The notes under the pieces: model-generated
The model's input: the letters and a program-made list of their open reading frames with translations, nothing else
Database searches by the model: none
What the model was told of the DNA's origin: nothing
Origin: Myxococcales bacterium
GTDB lineage: Bacteria > Myxococcota > Polyangia > Fen-1088
Assembly: GCA_003155465.1 (NCBI GenBank)
Contig: PMCR01000114.1
Location: 8,098 to 24,272, forward strand
DNA length: 16,175 nt
Direction: 5' to 3'
In this document: in pieces, positions 1 to 6,534 of the stretch
How positions within the stretch are numbered: the stretch's first letter is position 1
How the letters are laid out: every line of letters starts with the position of its first letter
Position numbers and translations under genes: made by a program

Positions 1-348
1 TACGCGTACAACGGCCCGACGACCACGGCAGGGTGGAAATCCAACCTGCTGAACCGCCTTGGCAACGCTGTCAGCCGCACTATCGTCGGTGAGTGGGCGG
101 GCCAGGTGGTGGAGGACTACACCACCGGGATTGAGGGCAATGCAGACAAGTCCTTTATCGTAGGTACGGCCAACACGATCTATGAAAACAAGATGGGAGG
201 CTGCTGGTGGGCAGGTGCGTTTGCGATGAGCGGAGGCACCTCGGGCACGACCCTGCTGGTTCAGCAGGGGACCGGAGACAGCATGACCTTCACGGTCAAA
301 GATCAAGTCACACTCACCTACTTTCAGCACTCGTGGGGCCTCAATTGA
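1..348 (+). CDS. C-terminal part of a GH5-like (clan GH-A) glycoside hydrolase
   Basis: The reading frame is open from base 1 and ends at TGA 346-348, so only the last 115 residues are present and the start lies outside the window. A GEW motif at fragment residues 30-32, following TIV, resembles the end-of-strand glutamate (nucleophile) of clan GH-A hydrolases. About 45 residues later comes MGGCWWAGAF, which resembles the Trp-rich strand that closes the active site in GH5 cellulases and mannanases. The family call rests on these two motifs and their spacing and is recall, not a search. The complete GH12 gene downstream on the same strand supports a polysaccharide-degrading role. It could instead belong to another clan GH-A family. 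Localisation cannot be judged because the N-terminus is missing. Confidence 0.5.
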   Translation, partial: YAYNGPTTTAGWKSNLLNRLGNAVSRTIVGEWAGQVVEDYTTGIEGNADKSFIVGTANTIYENKMGGCWWAGAFAMSGGTSGTTLLVQQGTGDSMTFTVKDQVTLTYFQHSWGLN

Positions 349-355
349 TGGTGTC

Positions 356-499
356 CTAAGCACGGCGCAGGGGCCGTGATCGAAAGGCTTGCGCCTGAGA
401 TTTGCGGCAGGCCAGACAGTCCTCGCCTGGTTTCGTGGTCCCGCTGCCGCCGTTGCATGCTGCCAGTACAGCCAAGACCAGTGCAAGTAGTGTGCGCAT
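356..499 (-). CDS. Small lipoprotein ORF (47 aa), possibly a truncated CxxC lipoprotein
   Basis: The minus-strand ORF starts at ATG 499 and ends at TAG 356. The N-terminus MRTLLALVLAVLAAC is a short, typical lipoprotein signal peptide with the lipobox LAAC (Cys15 lipidated), followed by a Gly/Ser/Thr stretch. AGGAAG stands 4 nt before the ATG, a good ribosome binding site, which makes this start better than the upstream in-frame one at 571. The mature part contains CLAC followed by Arg. I recall myxobacterial lipoproteins with a similar start followed by CxxCH haem-like motifs, so this could be the 5' end of such a gene, broken by a frameshift or deletion. It could also be a genuine tiny lipoprotein. 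The function is unknown. It lies between two plus-strand hydrolase genes. Confidence 0.4.
   Translation of the reverse strand: MRTLLALVLAVLAACNGGSGTTKPGEDCLACRKSQAQAFRSRPLRRA
361..378. terminator. Hairpin just after the GH5-like stop codon
   Basis: CACGGC (361-366) and GCCGTG (373-378) form a 6-bp GC-rich stem with a 6-nt loop, 12 nt after the stop at 346-348. There is no T-run. The hairpin also lies within the 3' end of the opposite-strand small lipoprotein ORF. It may end transcription of the hydrolase gene, but this is inference. Confidence 0.3.
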
Positions 500-595
500 G
501 GGACTTCCTGGAAGAATGGGTTCGAGGAATGCATCCCACGCGGGCCACTGACTTCTCCTCGGGCTGACCAACAGATTGCCTGCCGCCAGATAGAG

Positions 596-601
596 TATTA
601 T
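596..601 (+). promoter_or_regulatory. Possible -10 element upstream of the GH12 gene
   Basis: TATTAT matches TATAAT at five of six positions and lies 72 nt before the ATG at 674. No convincing -35 hexamer is at 16-18 nt: TTGCCT at 576-581 is only 14 nt upstream. The 349-673 gap otherwise holds only the small minus-strand lipoprotein and the ribosome binding site. Confidence 0.2.
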
Positions 602-660
602 GGTACCTGACCCGTCTGCGCGGGCTCGAGACTCCTATTAACCGATGCGCCCACAAATCT

Positions 661-666
661 GGAGGA
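661..666 (+). promoter_or_regulatory. Ribosome binding site of the GH12 lipoprotein gene
   Basis: GGAGGA is 7 nt upstream of ATG 674. It fixes the start so that the predicted protein begins with a clean lipoprotein signal peptide. Confidence 0.75.
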
Positions 667-673
667 CCCAACG

Positions 674-2257
674 ATGAAACCAACGGCACTGCGGAACATT
701 CGTTCAGGGATGGGCTCGACCCTCGTGGGTGTCGTTCTGCTCGCGGAACTCGCTGCGTGCGCACGCTCTTCGCGACCAGAGGTCGACGGCGGCGCTGCGA
801 TCGACAGCACCGCTGCTGTCGAGTCGGGCACCTGGCCGCCGGGGGTCACGCTCAATACCTGCGAAGACTTCGCGACCGTGACCGTCGGATCGTACGTCGT
901 GGAGTCGGATTATTGGAACAAGGCAAACTGCCCCGGCACCCAGTGCATGGCCATCAACAACCAGACCGGCGCCTTTTCCGTAACCCAGTCTGCCAACTGC
1001 GGCGACACCGTGGCTTCCTACCCCAACGTGCTTTACGGATGTTCCTTCGGGACCTGCAGTCCCGGAACCTTGCTTCCCATGCCGGTCAGCGCTCTCAGCA
1101 GCGTGACCAGCAGTTGGGATTTCAGGGTGGGGGGCGTCCCCAGTGACCAATGGAACGTGGCCTACGACCTCTGGTTTTGCCAGGACGACACCTGCCGCTT
1201 CGGCGGATTCCCCGGTGGGACTGAACTGATGATTTGGCTGGACTACCAGAACGTCAGCGGTTGGAAGAAGGATCTGGGGACCGTGAGCCTGGGCGGGCAC
1301 ACCTGGGAGCTTTGGACGTTCACCCAAGGCACCGGCGCGGATAGCTGGACCTATCTAGCCTACATGATCCAAGCCCCGATGGTGACGTCCGTCACCGACC
1401 TGGACTTGACCGCTTTCATTCAGGACGCGGTGGCCAGGGGCTACGTCCAGAATTCCTGGTACCTCTATGCGATCCAGGCGGGCGACGAGATTCGCACCGG
1501 CGGAATACCCTACAACCACAACAGCTTCTCGGTTTCCATCAATGGCGCCATTCCAGTGGCCAACCCAGACGCAGCCGCTGGCGGGGGCGTTTCGTGCGAC
1601 GGCGACGTTCCAACTGCGGAGGGTGGACTGGTCGTCAACGACAACTACGTCACGGTCGGTTCGCTGCACGGCTATGCAGCGGCTTGGGCCTGGGTGGGAA
1701 GCACTTCCAGCGCTATCGCCTGCGCCGCACCTACCTGCACCGTGCCGGATTCGTTCCAATTTGCGCCCATCAATGGAGAAGGTGTGGCACCGCTGACTTC
1801 GGAGGTCGTGTCGTGTTCTCCCGCGTTTCCGCCGACGGCGCTCTGCACGGCGGGCGCCGTGACGGCTGATCCCACCTATCTTTCGACGGCTGGACTTGGT
1901 TTCAACCTCAGCCAGGACACGGGAAACGATGGCGGCGTCGATGCGAATTCTGTCGATGGCATCACCATCGGCCAGAGCATTACGATCACGGTTGAGAAGT
2001 CGGGCGCCTTCGCTGGCAACTCCGCCTTGCGTGTTGAACTGACTGACTCGAACGGCCACTACTACTGCGCCCTCGAGGGCAAGTGGACCAGTGGAGTGGC
2101 CATTCCCATAACCCAATTCAATACCCACTGCTGGAACAACTCCGGCACCTTCGCCACCCCGAGCATGCTCTTCCGAAGAGTTGACATTCTGGTGCCCAGC
2201 AGCGCGTCCATGGACGAACAATTCGCGTACTGTCTCACCAACGTCTCGCTACAATAG
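674..2257 (+). CDS. GH12-family endoglucanase/xyloglucanase lipoprotein with an unassigned C-terminal module
   Basis: The product is 527 aa. Residues 1-29 form a lipoprotein signal peptide with the lipobox LAAC (Cys29), so the enzyme is probably surface- or periplasm-anchored. Residues about 63-292 match the GH12 pattern I know: AINNQTG (93-99), SYPNVLYG (115-122), NVAYDLW (161-167), ELMIWLDY (184-191), GGHTWELW (207-214) and IQAGDEIRTGG (267-277), with SFSVSIN closing the domain. By family analogy Glu184 is the nucleophile and Glu272 the acid/base, for retaining cleavage of beta-1,4-glucan or xyloglucan. Extra cysteines (63, 86, 91, 109, 123, 128, 169, 174) suggest disulfides. Residues about 308-527 form a second, Cys-containing, beta-rich module resembling a jelly-roll carbohydrate-binding domain, but I cannot name its family. 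The upstream GH5-like gene fits a glucan-degrading locus. Substrate choice between cellulose and xyloglucan cannot be read from the sequence. Confidence 0.82.
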   Translation: MKPTALRNIRSGMGSTLVGVVLLAELAACARSSRPEVDGGAAIDSTAAVESGTWPPGVTLNTCEDFATVTVGSYVVESDYWNKANCPGTQCMAINNQTGAFSVTQSANCGDTVASYPNVLYGCSFGTCSPGTLLPMPVSALSSVTSSWDFRVGGVPSDQWNVAYDLWFCQDDTCRFGGFPGGTELMIWLDYQNVSGWKKDLGTVSLGGHTWELWTFTQGTGADSWTYLAYMIQAPMVTSVTDLDLTAFIQDAVARGYVQNSWYLYAIQAGDEIRTGGIPYNHNSFSVSINGAIPVANPDAAAGGGVSCDGDVPTAEGGLVVNDNYVTVGSLHGYAAAWAWVGSTSSAIACAAPTCTVPDSFQFAPINGEGVAPLTSEVVSCSPAFPPTALCTAGAVTADPTYLSTAGLGFNLSQDTGNDGGVDANSVDGITIGQSITITVEKSGAFAGNSALRVELTDSNGHYYCALEGKWTSGVAIPITQFNTHCWNNSGTFATPSMLFRRVDILVPSSASMDEQFAYCLTNVSLQ

Positions 2258-2287
2258 CGCTGTCTTTCCCCAGGCCCCGGGTGGCAT

Positions 2288-2566
2288 CTATAGCAGCTTG
2301 TCGCCCCACAGCTCATCGAGAAATGCTCGCCAGGGGAGGCAACGGATCGGTCCGCGTTTGGTTTCGATTGGGTTCTCGGAGACGAGGAAGAACTGTCGCA
2401 CGATCTTCTCTTCCGCAAGCGCAGTGAGCCCGCGGAGGTCTGAGGCTCCCACCTGTCGCGTGGCCTTCGTCTCGACGGCGACGTGATCCCCGATCACGAA
2501 GTCGACTTCGTGGTCAGCGGTCGACCGCCAATAGCCGAGTTTCTCGTGGCATAGCGCCAGCGGGTA
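2288..2566 (-). pseudogene. C-terminal remnant of a DUF4143-type AAA ATPase
   Basis: Minus-strand translation is open from 2566 down to the TAG at 2288-2290, about 92 codons, with an in-frame TGA at 2567-2569 directly upstream. The sequence reads GYWRSTADHEVDFVIGD, then AVETKAT and ASDLRGLTALAEE, then a short C-terminal strand/helix region. This is the end of the DUF4143 (PD-(D/E)XK-like) domain that follows the AAA domain in ATPases usually annotated as ATP-binding DUF4143 proteins (normally about 380-450 aa). The ATPase part and most of the DUF4143 domain are absent, so this is a decayed fragment. A GTG at 2497 could start a 69-aa peptide, but that would begin inside the conserved nuclease-like fold. 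It fills most of the 2258-2635 gap. Confidence 0.7.
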
Positions 2567-2625
2567 TCAGATGCACTCTCTGATCCGTTTGCGCTCCCCC
2601 TCGTGTATCATCAGTGGGGATAGTC

Positions 2626-2630
2626 GAGGA
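2626..2630 (+). promoter_or_regulatory. Ribosome binding site of the HlyD-like gene
   Basis: GAGGA is 5 nt before ATG 2636 and supports that start. A -10-like TATCAT at 2606-2611 lies upstream, but no -35 element is correctly spaced, so the operon promoter is not resolved. Confidence 0.6.
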
Positions 2631-2635
2631 ATCTC

Positions 2636-3826
2636 ATGTTCGCTCGCTTTGCACGTGCACAGGACGCAGCTTCCCGGGTGGTCTTGGCGGCCGTCGTGGG
2701 CGGGGTCCTATTGTCCGCGTGGGCGGGCTGGTTCTTCCTGGCGCGGGTGGGACTCTATGAGGTCAGTCGCTCGGCCCGCTTGGAAGTGGCGACGGCCCCC
2801 TATGACGTCGACGTGCCCGTAGCGGCCCGGCTTGTACGCAGCGCCTTGGTGCTTGACCGGCACGTGCAGCAGGGCGAGATCCTGGTGGAGTTGGATGCGG
2901 AGGCGTTTCGTCTGGAACGAGCCGCCGAAGAGAGCCGCCTGGCGACCTTGGGTCCGCAGATCGTAGCCTTGCGCGATGAGCTGGCCTCGCACGAGCAGGC
3001 TATGCGCGGGGAGGGGCGCGCCAGTGCAGCGCAGGTGACCGAGGCGCGCGCCCGGCTGCGCGCTTCGGATGTGGTGGCCCAGCAAAAGGAGGCGGAGCGC
3101 GCCCGGATCCAGTCGCTGCACGACAAGCGCCTGGTGGCAACCCAGGAGCGCGACCGTCTGCAGGCCGAGTCGCAGCGACAGAACGCCGAGACGGACGCGG
3201 CGCGTGTGCAAGTTGGCCGGCTGGGCAGCGAGGGCGCGGTCAAGCTGAGCGACCGCAGGGCCCAGATTGCGCGCTTGCAGGCGGACATTGCCCGCCTGCA
3301 GAGCGAGCGCGCAGACGCCGAGAGCAAGGTGCGCATTCTCGATCAGAAGATCGAGTTGCACCTGATCCGAGCGCCGGTCGCCGGCCGCATCGGGTACATG
3401 GTGAACCTGCGTGCAGGGGCCATGGTGGCCGAGCGCACCCGCCTCGCCACCGTGGTTCCAACGGGCGGGCTGCGTGCGGTGGCCTTATTCGACCCGGCGA
3501 CCGCTGCCGGAAGGGTGCACACGGGCCAGGGCGCGCGGCTGCGCATGCTTGGTTTTCCCTGGACCAAGTACGGCATGCTGCAAGCCGAGGTCGACCGCGT
3601 GGGCAACGAGCCCAAGGATGGTCTGATTCGGGTGGAGTTGGTCTTGCGATCGCCCCAGCGCACGAACATTCCTTTGGAACATGGCCTGCCCGGCATTGCC
3701 GAGGTCGAGGTGGAACGGGTTTCACCCTTTGCCCTGGTTCTGGATGCGGCCGGCCGGTTTCTCATGGGTACCGAGCGACGGACCGCCTCCGCCACGTCGA
3801 ACCCTGCGCCGGTCCTCGACAAATGA
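2636..3826 (+). CDS. HlyD-family membrane fusion (periplasmic adaptor) protein
   Basis: The product is 396 aa, near the usual length for a HlyD/secretion adaptor. Residues about 15-37 form one N-terminal membrane helix after a short basic cytoplasmic tail. Residues about 55-90 are the first half of a lipoyl/barrel-sandwich domain (VARLV-type strand, then HVQQGEILVELD at 76-87). Residues about 90-237 are a long Ala/Arg/Glu/Gln-rich coiled-coil hairpin. The second lipoyl half follows with IRAPVAGRIG at about 242-251, then beta-barrel and membrane-proximal domains. Such proteins bridge an ABC exporter in the inner membrane to an outer-membrane channel. The stop overlaps the start of the next gene by 4 nt (ATGA), so it is translationally coupled to the two ABC genes and most likely works with them. 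No TolC-like gene is in the window. A multidrug-efflux adaptor is the alternative, but the C39-type partner favours peptide export. Confidence 0.85.
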   Translation: MFARFARAQDAASRVVLAAVVGGVLLSAWAGWFFLARVGLYEVSRSARLEVATAPYDVDVPVAARLVRSALVLDRHVQQGEILVELDAEAFRLERAAEESRLATLGPQIVALRDELASHEQAMRGEGRASAAQVTEARARLRASDVVAQQKEAERARIQSLHDKRLVATQERDRLQAESQRQNAETDAARVQVGRLGSEGAVKLSDRRAQIARLQADIARLQSERADAESKVRILDQKIELHLIRAPVAGRIGYMVNLRAGAMVAERTRLATVVPTGGLRAVALFDPATAAGRVHTGQGARLRMLGFPWTKYGMLQAEVDRVGNEPKDGLIRVELVLRSPQRTNIPLEHGLPGIAEVEVERVSPFALVLDAAGRFLMGTERRTASATSNPAPVLDK

Positions 3827-6534
3827 GCGGGACGGCTTCCGACGACCAGGCACAGGGCGAGCCGGAGAGCGCGCGGGAGCGGCGGAGTTTCTTCGCCCAC
3901 GAGGTGGTGCAGACCTCGGGCATGGACTGCGGCCCCGCAGCCCTGAAATGCCTGTTGGAAGGCTTCGGGATTCACGCCCACTACGGCCGGTTGCGCGAGG
4001 CCTGTCACACCACCGTGGACGGGTCGTCCATCGACACCCTGGAGGACTTGGCCGGAAAGCTGGGCCTGGACGCCATGCAGATGATGGTGCCGGTCGAGCA
4101 TGTTCTCATGCGCGAATCAGAAGCGCTGCCGGCCCTGGTCGTGGTCAGGCTGCCGTCGGGCTTGACCCACTTCGTGGTGGTTTGGCGGGTGCTGGGGCGG
4201 TGGGTCCAGATCATGGATCCGGGACGTGGCCGGCGTTGGATGCGCAAGAGCGATCTTGTGCGCGACCTGTACGTGCACCAGATGCCTGTACTAGCTGCGG
4301 ACTTTGGGGCGTGGACGCGCGAGCCAGGCTTTCTGGATCCGTTGCGGCTCCGCTTGCAGAGGTTGGGCGTGCCTGACGCCGGTGCGCGCGTTGCAGCTGC
4401 GGCTGCCGGTGAACAATGGCGCCCCCTGTGTGCGCTGGACGCCTGCGCGCGGGCCACCGAGCGCCTGTGCAGCGGCAAAGTGGTTGCCCGCGGGCGTGCC
4501 GCGCGGGCCTTTGACCGTCTGCTGGAAGATGCGGTGAAGGGAGGCGTGTCGGAGCTGGTTTCCGAGACTCTGTGGACCGCGCGTCCAGCCGCGGAGCCAG
4601 GCAAGGATGGGCAAGCCATGCTGCTTCTGCGCGGGGCCCTCGCCCTGCGCGTGTCGGGCTTGGCCGAGGACAAGTCGGCGGAAGCGCTGCCGCCCGAACT
4701 GGCGGCAGTGCGTGCCGATGACCAACCGGGCCCGGCGCGGAAGCTGGTGGAGTTCCTGCGCGCAGACGGATTGCTGCGCTTTGTGCCCATCGTCGCGGGG
4801 CTGGCGCTGGCCGGGGCAGGGACTGTGGTGGAGTCGCTGCTCTTTCGCAGCGCCATCGACATCGGACAGCGCCTGGCTCTTTTCGAACAGCGTCTGGCCG
4901 CGGCGGGCGCGCTGCTGGTGTTCTTGGTCGCGCTCTTCTTCGTCGAGTGGCCCCTGGCGCGGGCGCTTTGGGCCGCAGGCAGCCGGCTGGAGATGCGGCT
5001 GCGCCAGGCCTTTCTGCGCAAGCTGCCCCTGCTCGGCGATCGTTACTTTCAGAGCCGGCCCATCTCGGACATGGCGGAGCGTGCGCATCTTCTGCATTGG
5101 CTGCGCCTTTTGCCTGGGCAGGGCGGCCAGCTTGTGCGCACGACCTGCGAGATGATCACCACCACCGCCGGGGTGCTCTGGCTCTATCCGTCAGGCGCGC
5201 CCCTGGTGCTGACCCTGGTGGGGCTGATGCTGGTTCTGCCGCTTTGTTGCCAGCCGGCCTTGGTGGAACGGGATCTGCGCATGCGCGGTCATGCCGGGGG
5301 TCTGGCGCGGTTCTATCTGGACGCGCTCCTGGGTCTTTCAGCCATCCGCGCGCACACGGCAGAGCCTGCCCTGCGAGCCGAGCACGGCGGCCGCCTGCGC
5401 GAGTGGGCGCGCGCGGCCCGGGACGCCGCGCGCCTGGCGGTCCTGATCGAGACCGCACAGGGCTTGCTCGGATTCGGTCTGGCGGCGGTCGTGGTCTTCC
5501 ACTACCTGGTCTCTGCCTCGGGCTCGGGCTGGGCGATCTTGATCGTGTATTGGGTCTTTATGCTGCCCTCCCTGGGTCAGGAGATCGCGTTTCTGATTCA
5601 GCAATACCCCCAGCACCGCAACGTGACCCTGCGCCTGTTGGAGCCGTTGAGCGCGCCGGAGAGCACCGCCGAGGCAGACGACCAGCCGGTTCCGCGTTCG
5701 GCGGCGGCCGGGGTTGCGGTGGATCTGCGTGACGTGCGCGTGAAAGCAGCGGGCAACGAGATCCTGGCGGTAGATAAGCTGAGCCTCGCGGCTGGCGAGC
5801 ATGTGGCGATCGTGGGCTCCTCGGGCGCAGGCAAGTCCAGCCTGATTGGCTTGCTCCTCGGCTGGTATCGGCCGGACGTCGGCGTGGTGCGGGTCGATGG
5901 CCAGGATCTGCGCGGGCGCTGGCTGGACGAGCTGCGGCGCCAGACCCTTTGGGTCGATCCCGCGGTCCAGTTGTGGAACCGGTCGCTGCTAGAAAATCTT
6001 CGTTTCGGCAGCAAGGGCGAGCATGGGGCGGTGGGCGACGCGGTGGAGGCCGCGCAACTCGACGAGGTGCTGGCCCGCCTGCCCATGGGTCTGCAGACGT
6101 CCCTGGGCGCGGGCGGGGCCTTGCTTTCGGGCGGCGAGGGTCAGCGGGTGCGGTTGGGTCGCGCCATCTGCCGGGGGGCAGCCCGCCTGGTGGTCTTCGA
6201 CGAGCCCTTCTGCGGACTTGAGCGTTCGCGCCGCGAGGACCTGCTCGCCGCCGCGCGCGTTCGCTGGGCGACGGCGACGTTTCTGTGCATCACCCACGAC
6301 ATCAGCCAGACCATGGACTTTCCGCGCGTCCTGGTCGTGGACAAGGGACAGGTGGTCGAGGACGGCGCGCCGAAGCGACTGGCCAGCCAGGCGGATACGC
6401 GTTTCGCGCGCTTGCTCATGGCCGAGGTGCGGGCGCGGGCGCGCCTGGACGGCCCCGAGTGGCGGCACTTGCGATTGGACAAGGGACAGATCACGGAGCG
6501 CGCGCCGTCGCGTACGCCGGGAGGAGGCACGTGA
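3823..6534 (+). CDS. Peptidase-containing ABC transporter (C39 peptidase, TMD, NBD)
   Basis: The product is 903 aa. Residues about 22-150 are a C39 cysteine peptidase with Gln30, Cys36 in MDCGPAALKCL, His116 in LTHFVVVW and Asp132 in MDPGRGRRW. This is the full set needed to cut a leader peptide after a double-glycine-type site. Residues about 155-310 are an unassigned linker, much longer than in ordinary C39 transporters. Residues about 315-600 are the membrane domain with about six helices. The nucleotide-binding domain follows: Walker A GSSGAGKSS (665-673), signature LSGGEGQR (768-775), Walker B VVFDEP (790-795, catalytic Glu794) and His825. The usual Q-loop glutamine appears to be replaced by Val711 (WVDPAVQLWNRS). 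The start ATG overlaps the HlyD-like stop, and the stop overlaps the GTG of the second ABC gene. Expected role: the active-peptidase half of a heterodimeric exporter. The cargo is unknown. Confidence 0.88.
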   Translation: MSGTASDDQAQGEPESARERRSFFAHEVVQTSGMDCGPAALKCLLEGFGIHAHYGRLREACHTTVDGSSIDTLEDLAGKLGLDAMQMMVPVEHVLMRESEALPALVVVRLPSGLTHFVVVWRVLGRWVQIMDPGRGRRWMRKSDLVRDLYVHQMPVLAADFGAWTREPGFLDPLRLRLQRLGVPDAGARVAAAAAGEQWRPLCALDACARATERLCSGKVVARGRAARAFDRLLEDAVKGGVSELVSETLWTARPAAEPGKDGQAMLLLRGALALRVSGLAEDKSAEALPPELAAVRADDQPGPARKLVEFLRADGLLRFVPIVAGLALAGAGTVVESLLFRSAIDIGQRLALFEQRLAAAGALLVFLVALFFVEWPLARALWAAGSRLEMRLRQAFLRKLPLLGDRYFQSRPISDMAERAHLLHWLRLLPGQGGQLVRTTCEMITTTAGVLWLYPSGAPLVLTLVGLMLVLPLCCQPALVERDLRMRGHAGGLARFYLDALLGLSAIRAHTAEPALRAEHGGRLREWARAARDAARLAVLIETAQGLLGFGLAAVVVFHYLVSASGSGWAILIVYWVFMLPSLGQEIAFLIQQYPQHRNVTLRLLEPLSAPESTAEADDQPVPRSAAAGVAVDLRDVRVKAAGNEILAVDKLSLAAGEHVAIVGSSGAGKSSLIGLLLGWYRPDVGVVRVDGQDLRGRWLDELRRQTLWVDPAVQLWNRSLLENLRFGSKGEHGAVGDAVEAAQLDEVLARLPMGLQTSLGAGGALLSGGEGQRVRLGRAICRGAARLVVFDEPFCGLERSRREDLLAAARVRWATATFLCITHDISQTMDFPRVLVVDKGQVVEDGAPKRLASQADTRFARLLMAEVRARARLDGPEWRHLRLDKGQITERAPSRTPGGGT
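6519..6527 (+). promoter_or_regulatory. Ribosome binding site deciding the start of the second ABC gene
   Basis: GGGAGGAGG lies just before GTG 6531, with 3-6 nt spacing depending on the register. The frame is open much further upstream (from 6285), but that part only shadows the first ABC gene, so GTG 6531 with its GTGA overlap is the supported start. Confidence 0.7.

Noticed and set aside
6285..6530. Upstream extension of the second ABC frame
   Set aside because: It lies wholly inside the first ABC gene. The strong ribosome site and GTGA overlap place the start at 6531.
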